Of a stretch of DNA of 7,759 nt, positions 1-6,249 are shown in pieces. Each line of letters opens with the position of its first letter. The stretch's first letter is position 1. The stretch comes from Clostridium sp. (lineage in GTDB: Bacteria; Bacillota; Clostridia; Lachnospirales; Lachnospiraceae), in assembly GCA_016302185.1 (NCBI GenBank), contig JAEDOC010000099.1, positions 1 through 7,759 on the forward strand, in the 5' to 3' direction. The position numbers were made by a program, and so were the translations under genes. The notes beneath the pieces are model-generated. The model was not told the origin of the DNA. It ran no database searches and saw only the letters and a program-made list of their open reading frames with translations.

Positions 1-54
1 ATCTGTGTCATGCAGATGAATAAAGTGGTACAGTTTTTGTACTTCCAGTTCTAA
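1..54 (+). CDS. C-terminal end of a probable MBOAT O-acyltransferase (partial)
   Basis: Frame 1 is open from the window edge and ends at TAA 52-54, giving a 17-residue tail that finishes in QFLYFQF. A hydrophobic end of the form F-(I/L)-Y-F-Q-F is typical of bacterial MBOAT proteins of the AlgI/DltB type, which move acyl groups across the membrane to surface polymers. The next gene starts 14 nt downstream on the same strand and encodes the kind of SGNH/DltD-like partner that normally accompanies an MBOAT, which supports the call. Only the tail is visible, so no catalytic residue can be checked; the identification rests on the terminal motif and the neighbour. Confidence 0.5.
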   Translation: MCVMQMNKVVQFLYFQF

Positions 55-60
55 AGGGGG
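55..60 (+). promoter_or_regulatory. Ribosome binding site of the SGNH/DltD-like gene
   Basis: AGGGGG directly follows the stop codon of the upstream gene and lies 8 nt before the ATG at 69. This fixes the start and indicates that the two genes are co-transcribed. Confidence 0.7.
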
Positions 61-68
61 AAAAGAAA

Positions 69-1199
69 ATGAAAAGCAAACGTTGGATATGCATCTTTTT
101 ATCTTTGTTTTTCGCAGGAATCGCCGCATTTATGGGACTGAATTACACACTGGATCCCCTGGATTATTTTACAGTCTCCAAAAGCAAAACATCCTACAAT
201 ACCGACAGCTACGCCCGGGCTATCAAATCAGAATACCTGTCCAAACACCCAGAAGAATTTGACGCTGTTGTGATCGGTGGCTCCAAGGCAGGAGTCCTGA
301 GTACGGAACTGTTATCCGAATACACCGGGAAAAGTTATTATAACTTCTACTTTAACTGCGGAAATTTTTCAGACTACGAAAAATACATTACCTTTTTAAT
401 AGAAAATGTGGGGATCTCCGAGGTAACGCTTCACCTGAGCAGCTTTGAGACCCAATACTATACAAAAGAAGGGGACGGATCCTATGTTTTTGAGGTTCCT
501 GCCATTCTCACCGGAAATCCCTGGTCCAGGCTGACCGAAATCTGTAACTACCTGATGACGGACATAAAAACCACTTTACAGGAAGCAAAAGACAAACAGG
601 ATGGCGGTTATTCTACGGATGATGTGGCTACAGGAGAACGTATCTGGGGAAAAGCCATAAAAAGCATGGCAAAAGACCCGGATGCCTTCGTCAAAAACCA
701 TGTCACGAATAGTTTCGAAAGCCGGATGAAAAAATTCTTCAGCCAGGAAGCCAGCCAGTACACCGCCTTTGATGACAATATTGCCTCACTAAAGCGTATC
801 AAAGCTCTCTGCGCCGAAAACCAGGTCACCCTAAAGGTGGTTATCGGCGCCAGCTTCCTCGCAGAACGGTATGCTTACGAATGCTATCGCTACTACGATT
901 ATCTAAGACAGATCGTGGAGATCACAGATGTATGGGACTTCAGTGATTACAATGATGTGAACCGGAATCCCTACAACTTCATTAATAACAAGCATTATGA
1001 TAATGCGGTGGCAGATCTGATGGTGAATACCATGTACGGCAGAGAAACGAAAGAGGGATTCGGTATTTATCTGACGAAAGAAAATATTGATGAGTATCTG
1101 GATCAGAGGATCCTGGATTACCGGGCATTGAAAGAGGAATTTGAGACTACCGGCACCATAGAACTGCTGGGGATGGAGGATGACAGTTATATCCGCTAA
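69..1199 (+). CDS. Membrane-anchored SGNH/DltD-like protein, partner of an MBOAT acyltransferase
   Basis: The protein has 376 residues. Residues 7-27 form a single hydrophobic N-terminal segment after a basic MKSKR start, so the rest is probably an extracytoplasmic domain held at the membrane. The strand-turn VVIGGSKAG (67-75) matches the nucleophile block of SGNH-like proteins, with Ser72 as the candidate nucleophile. NCGN at 96-99 sits where an oxyanion-block Gly/Asn is expected. INNKHYD (305-311) matches the last block, with His309 as candidate base. The usual Asp of DxxH is Asn306 here, so catalysis may differ or another acid such as Asp290 may serve. Proteins of this type (compare DltD, AlgJ/AlgX, PatB) act with an MBOAT to O-acylate an exported polysaccharide or teichoic acid; the substrate cannot be told. 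The gene follows the MBOAT tail by 14 nt. It could also be a non-catalytic accessory subunit. The family call is fairly safe, the activity is not. Confidence 0.7.
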   Translation: MKSKRWICIFLSLFFAGIAAFMGLNYTLDPLDYFTVSKSKTSYNTDSYARAIKSEYLSKHPEEFDAVVIGGSKAGVLSTELLSEYTGKSYYNFYFNCGNFSDYEKYITFLIENVGISEVTLHLSSFETQYYTKEGDGSYVFEVPAILTGNPWSRLTEICNYLMTDIKTTLQEAKDKQDGGYSTDDVATGERIWGKAIKSMAKDPDAFVKNHVTNSFESRMKKFFSQEASQYTAFDDNIASLKRIKALCAENQVTLKVVIGASFLAERYAYECYRYYDYLRQIVEITDVWDFSDYNDVNRNPYNFINNKHYDNAVADLMVNTMYGRETKEGFGIYLTKENIDEYLDQRILDYRALKEEFETTGTIELLGMEDDSYIR

Positions 1200-1225
1200 T
1201 CGCAGGAAGCATTCTCTTCCAGGAC

Positions 1226-1417
1226 GCGGCAACACGGGAAAGGGTACTCCGTCTGACACGCTGCGTTTCCGGCTTTCTCCCGCGCGGCTTATTCGCGGCT
1301 GCATACGCAAACTCGGCCTTCGGCCTCAAACAGTGCTCCTGCAGCCGCTGCCAGCGCAGTCGAAATGCCTGGAAACTTGCTATTGTCAGCCGAAGTACCC
1401 TTTCCCGCTTATGCCGC
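1226..1417. repeat. 192-bp GC-rich fold-back (inverted-repeat) element, MITE/REP-like
   Basis: Both halves of this stretch pair with each other around a centre at about 1321. The outer arms contain a perfect 13-bp inverted repeat, GGGAAAGGGTACT at 1236-1248 and its complement at 1394-1406. This lies inside imperfect terminal repeats of about 33 nt (1226-1258 and 1384-1417) that both begin GCGGCA and run on to CTGACA. Further in, GCGGCTGCA (1295-1303) pairs perfectly with 1340-1348, and the tip is GGCC-TTC-GGCC (1315-1325). All arms share the same centre, so this is one long hairpin rather than chance palindromes. Open frames exist across it on both strands, but they have no ribosome site and change reading with the palindrome. 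No transposase is present. Best read as a non-autonomous mobile or dispersed intergenic repeat; a structured RNA is the alternative. Confidence 0.65.
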
Positions 1418-1448
1418 TGGTTTTGGTATGCGATTGTCGCTGCATATA

Positions 1449-1486
1449 TCCTAATATATAAACAGTTCCTAATATATAAAACCAGT
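1449..1486. repeat. AT-rich tandem repeat, two copies
   Basis: Two adjacent copies, 1449-1466 (18 nt) and 1467-1486 (20 nt), share TCCTAATATATAAA followed by CAGT or ACCAGT. A third copy begins (TCC) at 1487 and then stops. The repeat lies in the spacer between the two fold-back elements. Its function is unknown. On the - strand it gives TATATATTA blocks that resemble AT-rich promoter DNA, but no -35 partner with sensible spacing stands out. Confidence 0.6.
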
Positions 1487-1505
1487 TCCCGCCATACCAC
1501 AAACA

Positions 1506-1667
1506 GAAAAAAACCGGCCTGCATTTCTCCCAGTGTACAGCGTCAAAAACGACAGTTTGCTGAGATGTTTGTCATAGAAAGACATTTATGTCTTTCTGAT
1601 GGCAAACAGATCAGAAAAATGCTCGTTTTTGAGATGAACACGGGAGATGTGCAGGCCGGTTTTTTCG
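1506..1667. repeat. 162-bp fold-back element with nested stems, MITE/REP-like
   Basis: Terminal arms 1506-1531 and 1642-1667 are inverted copies, including a perfect 16-bp pair (1508-1523 with 1650-1665) made of an A-tract, CCGGCCTGCA and a T-tract. Nested inside are TCAAAAACGA (1543-1552) pairing with TCGTTTTTGA (1623-1632), then 1567-1575 pairing with 1599-1607 with one wobble and one bulge. Innermost is a perfect 10-bp stem, AGAAAGACAT (1576-1585) with ATGTCTTTCT (1588-1597), around a TT loop. All stems share the centre at 1586-1588, so the whole stretch can fold into one interrupted hairpin. A 95-codon open frame starting at 1565 crosses the right half and runs into the antisense of cbiC; it has no ribosome site and is not credible. 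No clear target-site duplication is seen. Probably a dispersed intergenic repeat. Confidence 0.65.
1508..1665. terminator. Candidate two-way terminator formed by the arms of the second fold-back element
   Basis: The outer stem CCGGCCTGCA/TGCAGGCCGG is preceded by seven A and followed by six T on the + strand, and by the mirror image on the - strand, so either transcript would end a GC-rich stem in a U-run. It lies between the + strand SGNH-like gene and the - strand cbiC, which converge here. The loop is long (about 126 nt) but contains nested hairpins that would bring the arms together. Inferred from structure only. Confidence 0.4.
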
Positions 1668-1691
1668 TCCGGAAAGCCATTTTTTTCATCC

Positions 1692-2336
1692 CTACCGCTC
1701 ATTATTCAGCATATACAATAACGCATTACAGATGCAGGCCGCAATATTACTCCCCCCTTTGCGCCCTCTGGCCACAATATAGGGAACCTCTGTCTGCAGA
1801 ATCAATTCTTTCGACTGTACCACATTTACAAATCCCACCGGCACCCCGATGATCAGTCTGGGTTTTATTTTTTTCTCCTGTATCAGTTCATACAGCCGTA
1901 CTAATGCAGTGGGGGCATTCCCGATGGCATAGATGAAATCTCCGCCCAGGGCCGCTGCTTTCTCCATGCTGGCTGCCGCTCTGGTGCTTCCGTTGCGTTT
2001 CGCTGCTTCTGCCACATCCTCATCTGACATGAAGCAATGCACCTCTCCCCCATATCTGGCCAGAGCCTTTTTATTGATTCCTGCCTTTGCCATCTGGGTA
2101 TCTGTTATGATACTGACACCCGATGATATGGCTGCCAGCGCCTCTTCTACTCCATGCTCAGAAAAAACAAGATTGTCCGCATAGTCAAAATCAGCACTTG
2201 TATGAATGCAGCGCTTTATGATCAGCTCTGTTTCCGGCTTCAGGATCTTTCCCTGCTCTTCCAGCTCCCGGGTGATGATTTCGAAACTTCGCTTTTCGAT
2301 TTCCATGGGCTTTACTCTTTCCAACTCTGTTTTCAT
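1692..2336 (-). CDS. cbiC: Cobalt-precorrin-8 methylmutase (CbiC/CobH family)
   Basis: Moves the C-11 methyl group to C-12 of cobalt-precorrin-8, giving cobyrinate, the substrate of CbiA. Numbered from the longer start at 2342, the frame has 216 residues, normal for the family. The catalytic His lies in RCIHTSADFD (His47), followed by the conserved SGVSIITDTQM (74-84), IGNAPTAL (140-147), GVPVGFVN (166-173) and RGRKGGSN (192-199). AGGAGG at 2346-2351 is only 3 nt from the ATG at 2342 but 9 nt from the ATG at 2336, so I prefer 2336 (214 aa). A third ATG 30 nt further on is possible. It is the last gene of the cob block, separated from cbiP by a hairpin-rich gap of just over 200 bp, so it may be partly uncoupled from the genes before it. 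The stop at 1692-1694 lies 25 bp from the fold-back element that probably ends the operon. The anaerobic (Cbi) name is inferred from the overall context; CobH of the aerobic route is homologous. Confidence 0.93.
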   Translation of the reverse strand: MKTELERVKPMEIEKRSFEIITRELEEQGKILKPETELIIKRCIHTSADFDYADNLVFSEHGVEEALAAISSGVSIITDTQMAKAGINKKALARYGGEVHCFMSDEDVAEAAKRNGSTRAAASMEKAAALGGDFIYAIGNAPTALVRLYELIQEKKIKPRLIIGVPVGFVNVVQSKELILQTEVPYIVARGRKGGSNIAACICNALLYMLNNER

Positions 2337-2345
2337 CTGCATTCT

Positions 2346-2351
2346 CCTCCT
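2346..2351 (-). promoter_or_regulatory. Strong ribosome binding site deciding the cbiC start
   Basis: A perfect AGGAGG on the - strand sits 9 nt upstream of the ATG at 2336 and just 3 nt upstream of the ATG at 2342. The spacing favours the inner start. Confidence 0.6.
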
Positions 2352-2442
2352 CTAAGCTATTCTCTTCATATTTCTTATAAACACCTTGTTGCTTTTACAG
2401 CGTTATTATTCCTCTTATTGTTCCTGTGTCACTGTTCCGCAA

Positions 2443-2472
2443 GGGATTTTCCCGCAGAATGGGCAAAATCCC
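2443..2472. repeat. Hairpin in the cbiP-cbiC gap
   Basis: GGGATTTT (2443-2450) pairs with AAAATCCC (2465-2472). Inside, CCC (2451-2453) pairs with GGG (2461-2463) next to a single bulged C, leaving a 7-nt loop. No T-run follows on the - strand, so it is not a standard terminator for cbiP. It could shape the cbiC leader or be part of a dispersed intergenic repeat together with the next hairpin. Confidence 0.5.
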
Positions 2473-2478
2473 GGGGAC

Positions 2479-2533
2479 GGTAAACACAAAACTGCATGAA
2501 ATGCAGTTTCTGTGCATCGCAAAGTGTATTACC
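2479..2533. repeat. Two-part hairpin in the cbiP-cbiC gap
   Basis: AAACTGCAT (2489-2497) pairs perfectly with ATGCAGTTT (2501-2509) around a GAA loop. Outside it, GGTAAACAC (2479-2487) pairs with GTGTATTACC (2524-2533) with one bulged base, leaving a 14-nt side bulge. Read from cbiP, the inner stem is followed by TTTGTGTTT, a weak U-rich tract, so partial termination or RNA-end protection downstream of cbiP is possible. The rest of the gap (2343-2555) shows no gene and no confident promoter. Confidence 0.45.
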
Positions 2534-2555
2534 CTGAACAACACAAACGACAGCC

Positions 2556-4082
2556 TTACTGCCGCTCCGTCAGTCCTTCTTCCAGAATCTCATATATTTT
2601 TTTCATATCCAGGTGTTTCCTCAGTTCTTCTGCAAGCAGGTCATACTGTGTTTCTTTGAATGCAGTGAAATCCACTCCGCAGGCCTGGGACATATCGATT
2701 CCCTTTTTCTTTCCCAGGGCCATCACGATTCCCTTGGCTACCTGCTCTTTATCGAAAATACCATGAACGTAGGTTCCGTACACCTGTCCCATGAAGGCAC
2801 CGTCAGCTTTCTTTTCTACAGTCTCTCCGCTGCGGCTTTCCAGTTCTGTCAGGCTCTGGCAGCCCTCTTTCAAAAGGGTTACTCCCATATGAATCTCGTA
2901 GCCTTCCAGCCCCGCACCGGCCAGATTTCCAAATATTCCTTCCCGGCTTTGAAAAGTACCTTCTACTCTGGTTCGGGTCTTTTGTCCGGCAAATACCGTC
3001 TCCATGGGCAAAAGCCCCATGCCCCGTATCTCTCCTCCGGCTTCTACTCCCTCCGGGTCACTGAGCCGCTCTCCCAGCATCTGATAACCGCCGCAGATGC
3101 CAAAGATTACTGTACCGGCTTTTGCTTCCCTGATCACGGCTGCTTCCAGCCCGTTCTGCCGCATCCACAGCAGATCTTCCATCGTATTCTTTGTTCCCGG
3201 CAGCAGAATCATGTCCGGATGCTTCAGTTCCGATACGTGGCTGACATAACGGAGGGAAACACCTTCTATCATTTCAAAAGGATTGAAATCCGTGAAATTG
3301 GATATCCGGGGGACCCGAATCACCGCAATGTCGATGCATTTCACTTCCTGACTGCCTGTAAAACGCTCTGTCAGGCTGTCCTCATCATCCAGCTCCAGGC
3401 GCATATAGGGCGCCACTCCCACCACGGGAATTTGGGCCTTTTCCTCCAGCATGGTGATTCCCGGATCCAGGATGGTTTTGTCACCCCGGAATTTATTAAT
3501 GATCAGGCCCTTTACCATACTTCGCTCCTCCGGCTCCAGCAGATCCACCGTACCGATGAGCTGGGCAAATACTCCGCCCCGGTCGATATCTCCCACCAGC
3601 AGCACCGGGGCCTTTGCCATCCGGGCCATACCCATATTTACAATATCATCCTGCTTCAGATTGATTTCCGCCGGACTTCCGGCTCCCTCGATCACGATAA
3701 TATCATATTCTTCTTCCAGCTTATGAAATGCCCGCATAATATCCGGAATTAACTTTTTCTTATAGGCAAAGTATTCTCTGGCCGGCATATTGCCCAGCAC
3801 CTCTCCGTTGACGATCACCTGACTTCCGGTATCATTTGTAGGCTTCAGGAGGATGGGATTCATAAAAACAGAAGGCTGTATTCCCGCCGCTTCCGCCTGC
3901 ATGACCTGAGCCCGTCCCATTTCCAGCCCCTCTTCAGTAATAAAAGAATTTAATGCCATGTTCTGGGATTTAAAAGGAGCCACCCGGTAACCATCCTGTT
4001 TAAAAATCCGGCAAAGCCCCGCCGCCAGCAGGCTTTTCCCCGCATTGGACATGGTTCCCTGTATCATAATCGCTTTTGCCAT
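2556..4082 (-). CDS. cbiP: Cobyric acid synthase, glutamine-hydrolysing (CbiP/CobQ family)
   Basis: Amidates side chains b, d, e and g of adenosylcobyrinate a,c-diamide, using four glutamine and four ATP, to give adenosylcobyrate. From the chosen start it is 508 residues, normal for the family. The N-terminal ATP-binding dethiobiotin-synthetase-like domain starts at once with the loop QGTMSNAGKS (8-17), followed by PFKSQNMALNS (36-46), IEGAGSPAEINL (131-142) and GDIDRGGVFAQ (164-174). The C-terminal class I amidotransferase domain has the nucleophile Cys330 in FGICGGYQML, GYEIHMG (394-400, His398) and YGTYVHGIFD (435-444, His440). An ATG 63 nt further upstream is in frame but lies inside cobD and adds unrelated residues. 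The start at 4082 places the family-typical MAKAIMIQGT first and has a ribosome site 7 nt ahead. It starts 4 nt after the cobD stop, so the two are very likely translationally linked. Confidence 0.96.
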   Translation of the reverse strand: MAKAIMIQGTMSNAGKSLLAAGLCRIFKQDGYRVAPFKSQNMALNSFITEEGLEMGRAQVMQAEAAGIQPSVFMNPILLKPTNDTGSQVIVNGEVLGNMPAREYFAYKKKLIPDIMRAFHKLEEEYDIIVIEGAGSPAEINLKQDDIVNMGMARMAKAPVLLVGDIDRGGVFAQLIGTVDLLEPEERSMVKGLIINKFRGDKTILDPGITMLEEKAQIPVVGVAPYMRLELDDEDSLTERFTGSQEVKCIDIAVIRVPRISNFTDFNPFEMIEGVSLRYVSHVSELKHPDMILLPGTKNTMEDLLWMRQNGLEAAVIREAKAGTVIFGICGGYQMLGERLSDPEGVEAGGEIRGMGLLPMETVFAGQKTRTRVEGTFQSREGIFGNLAGAGLEGYEIHMGVTLLKEGCQSLTELESRSGETVEKKADGAFMGQVYGTYVHGIFDKEQVAKGIVMALGKKKGIDMSQACGVDFTAFKETQYDLLAEELRKHLDMKKIYEILEEGLTERQ

Positions 4083-4086
4083 ATTT

Positions 4087-5145
4087 CTACTCCCTTTCCT
4101 CTTTCTCTGTCCATACCCGGGCCAATACGCGAAGCAGTTCCTCATTCTCCGCCCGTTTTTTTACCGCGATCCGGAAATATCCGGGGCCCAGTCCCCGGTA
4201 ATTGCTGCAGTCCCGGATCAGAATCCCTTCCGAGGCGCACCGTTCATACAGATCCGGCGGTCCCTCAAAAAACAGATAATTGGCCTGGGAATCATAAAAG
4301 TGTATGCCCTGCTTTTTTAAACCCTGCTTTAAAAATTCCCGCTCTCCCGACACGTAGACACAGCTTTCCTTTGCAAAATCCACTTCCCCCATGGCAGCAA
4401 TCCCTGCCATCTGGGCCGGTATGGACACATTCCATGGCTGCAGTACCTGCTTCAGACGCAGCAGCAGCTCTGTATCCGAGCACAGCCCATAGCCCAGGCG
4501 AAGCCCTGCCATGGCATACAGCTTGGTAAATGCCTTCAGCAAAAACAGATTCGGCATCTCTCCCAGTCTTTTTATCAGGGAAACCTGCTCCCCCTGCATC
4601 AGCAGGCCATTAAAACATTCATCTACCGCCAGCAGCACCTTCTTTTCCCGACAGCGCAAAATAATACGCTCCATCAGTTCTTCCGGCAGCAAAAGTCCGG
4701 TGGGATTGTTCGGGTTACATAAAAAAACAAGATCCAGGTCATCCGTGATCTGTTCCAGGTAATCTTCCCCGGGCTGAAATCCCTGCTCCTTCCGACATTC
4801 ATAAAACCGGATCTCACAGCCGCAGCCCGCGGCCAGCAGCGCCTGTTCATACTCAGCAAATCCCGGAGAAACCAGCAGCGCTTTCCTGGGTCTTATGGCC
4901 AGCGCCAGCGCAAAAATCAGCTCCGCAGCTCCATTTCCACAGAGAATCCACTCCCGGGGCACCGCTTCCCGCCGGCTGATGGCTTCCCTCAACGCCCGGC
5001 ATTCCACATCCGGATAATCCGCCGCATGCCCGACCCCTGCACAGGCCGCCTCCAGTACCCGTTTCGGTGTGCCCAGAGGATTGATATTCGCAGAAAAATC
5101 GATTCTGTATTCTCTTGTATAAATATCACCGCCGTGTATCTGCAT
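4087..5145 (-). CDS. cobD: L-threonine-O-3-phosphate decarboxylase (Salmonella CobD type; PLP-dependent)
   Basis: Decarboxylates L-threonine phosphate to (R)-1-amino-2-propanol phosphate, the linker that CbiB joins to adenosylcobyrate. The 352-residue protein is a fold-type I aminotransferase-like enzyme, close in design to histidinol-phosphate aminotransferase. Visible marks are HGGD (4-7), DFSANINPLG (16-25), GNGAAELI (70-77), CNPNNPTG (143-150), VDECF (174-178), the PLP lysine Lys208 in FTKLYAMAGLRLGY with Arg216, and the substrate-carboxylate/phosphate Arg325 in YFRIAV. The HGGD start, the LxxGLRLGY block after the lysine and the position between cbiB and cbiP favour CobD over HisC. An AGGAG lies 9 nt before the ATG. 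The gap to cbiB (5146-5256) is 111 bp, unusual in an otherwise tight operon. The name is confusing: in Pseudomonas nomenclature this is CobC, and CobD there means CbiB. Confidence 0.9.
   Translation of the reverse strand: MQIHGGDIYTREYRIDFSANINPLGTPKRVLEAACAGVGHAADYPDVECRALREAISRREAVPREWILCGNGAAELIFALALAIRPRKALLVSPGFAEYEQALLAAGCGCEIRFYECRKEQGFQPGEDYLEQITDDLDLVFLCNPNNPTGLLLPEELMERIILRCREKKVLLAVDECFNGLLMQGEQVSLIKRLGEMPNLFLLKAFTKLYAMAGLRLGYGLCSDTELLLRLKQVLQPWNVSIPAQMAGIAAMGEVDFAKESCVYVSGEREFLKQGLKKQGIHFYDSQANYLFFEGPPDLYERCASEGILIRDCSNYRGLGPGYFRIAVKKRAENEELLRVLARVWTEKEERE
4090..4094 (-). promoter_or_regulatory. Ribosome binding site deciding the cbiP start
   Basis: GGGAG on the - strand (within AAAGGGAG) lies 7 nt ahead of the ATG at 4082 and abuts the cobD stop codon. 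This supports the inner start over the in-frame ATG at 4145. Confidence 0.65.
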
Positions 5146-5202
5146 ACTCTTCTGCTCCTGTTCTGTATTTCTTCCTCAACTTTCTTCCTTACTCCGGGTA
5201 TG

Positions 5203-5231
5203 GACCGGTATTTCCCCGACCGTTATTTCCC
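5203..5231. repeat. Direct repeat upstream of cobD
   Basis: GACCGGTATTTCCC (5203-5216) and GACCGTTATTTCCC (5218-5231) are 14-mers with one mismatch and a 15-bp period. They lie in the 111-bp gap between cbiB and cobD, about 60 bp before the cobD start. A GATATC-T-GATATC block follows at about 5239-5251. This could be a regulator site or a remnant; nothing in the sequence decides. Confidence 0.45.
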
Positions 5232-5256
5232 ACCGCAAGGATATCTGATATCTCTG

Positions 5257-6249
5257 TTACAGGCCCCTGCTCCCTGCCAGCAGCAGCCAGACAACTCCTA
5301 TCCGTACCAGTCCGAACACCACCAGGGACAGAGCAGAGGCTGCGTACAGCAGCCGGTTTGCGCGCCGGATGTCCTCCGGCTCTACCCTGCGCAGTGCGTC
5401 CCCAATGGTTTTCTTTTTATATAATTTCCCAAAATACCAGGCATCCCCGGCCAGCTGTACATGCAGCGCGCCTGCCATTACCGCCTCGGTCTGGGCGGAA
5501 TTGGGACTGGCATGGTTGAAGCGGTCCCGCCGGAAGATCTCAAGTGCCTTTCCGGCGTCCAGCCCGGTCAGCCGGCAGGCCAGGATCATCATCCAGGCAG
5601 ACAGCCGGGCCGGAATAAAATTCACCACATCATCCAGTTTTGCCGCATATCTTCCAAAATTCAGATATTTTTCATTTTTGTATCCCACCATGGAATCCAT
5701 GGTGTTGATGGATTTGTAAAGCCACCCCAGAACAGGGCCTCCGATCACCATATAAAACATGGGTGCAATGATTCCGTCCGAGGTATTTTCTGCCACCGTT
5801 TCCACTGCGGCCTTCGTTACCCCTTCTGCCGTCAGGCTCTGCGTATCCCGTCCCACGATCATGGATACTGCATACCTTGCTCCCTCCAGATCCGGCTTCA
5901 CCAGTTCCCGGTATACCTTCATGGATTCATCCTTCAACGCCCGCACCGCAAAAAGCTGATAACACATCAGCACCTCCAGTACAAATTTTGCCCGGAAATC
6001 CCATTTCCCTGCCAGAAACAGCAGGCCTGCAGCCACCGCCGTGGTCACTCCCGATACGATCAGAATCAGAAAAATGCCGGCAATACGCTCTCCCCGCTCC
6101 GTTTTCGGGAAGATCCTGCGCAGTATTTTTTCTGCACCGGAAATCAGTTTTCCCACCAGCCGCACCGGATGATACAGCCAATGTGGATCTCCGATCAGCA
6201 GATCCAGAAGAAATCCTGCCAGCACAGCAGCCAGTGTCCAACCTCTCAT
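5257..6249 (-). CDS. cbiB: Adenosylcobinamide-phosphate synthase (CbiB)
   Basis: Integral membrane enzyme that condenses adenosylcobyrate with aminopropanol phosphate to adenosylcobinamide phosphate. At 330 residues it is of normal length. The family signature is complete: DLLIGDPHWLYHPVRLVG (16-33), ETVAENTSDGIIAP (150-163), KSINTMDSMVGYKNEKY (179-195), FGRYAAKLDDVVNFIPARL (198-216) and SPNSAQTEAVMAGAL (248-262). Hydrophobic stretches likely to span the membrane lie near residues 5-20, 56-80, 158-178, 212-228 and 301-325. The ATG overlaps the cbiA stop in ATGA (6246-6249), so translation is coupled. Its co-substrate is made by the next gene, cobD. Pseudomonas nomenclature calls this CobD. 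Confidence 0.96.
   Translation of the reverse strand: MRGWTLAAVLAGFLLDLLIGDPHWLYHPVRLVGKLISGAEKILRRIFPKTERGERIAGIFLILIVSGVTTAVAAGLLFLAGKWDFRAKFVLEVLMCYQLFAVRALKDESMKVYRELVKPDLEGARYAVSMIVGRDTQSLTAEGVTKAAVETVAENTSDGIIAPMFYMVIGGPVLGWLYKSINTMDSMVGYKNEKYLNFGRYAAKLDDVVNFIPARLSAWMMILACRLTGLDAGKALEIFRRDRFNHASPNSAQTEAVMAGALHVQLAGDAWYFGKLYKKKTIGDALRRVEPEDIRRANRLLYAASALSLVVFGLVRIGVVWLLLAGSRGL

Noticed and set aside
1147..1524. 125-codon - strand frame and the overlapping frames at 903-1310 (-) and 1180-1461 (+)
   Set aside because: They cross the fold-back elements and, for two of them, the end of the SGNH-like gene. None has a ribosome site or a protein-like pattern; the open reading comes from the repeats.
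1565..1852. 95-codon + strand frame starting in the second fold-back element
   Set aside because: It starts just ahead of a hairpin stem, has no ribosome site and runs antisense into cbiC.
2415..2516. Short - strand peptide with a zinc-ribbon-like CPFCGK motif in the cbiP-cbiC gap
   Set aside because: It has no ATG or ribosome site, and the Cys-containing part is encoded by a hairpin stem and loop. A half zinc ribbon with three cysteines is most likely coincidence.
2613..3752. 379-codon + strand open frame
   Set aside because: It is antisense to cbiP, whose family motifs are complete. The translation is rich in His, Cys, Ser and Gln with no recognisable domain, as expected for a shadow frame.
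4083..4145. N-terminal 21-residue extension of CbiP from the ATG at 4145
   Set aside because: It overlaps the end of cobD, adds residues unlike the family N-terminus, and the inner ATG at 4082 has a well-spaced ribosome site.
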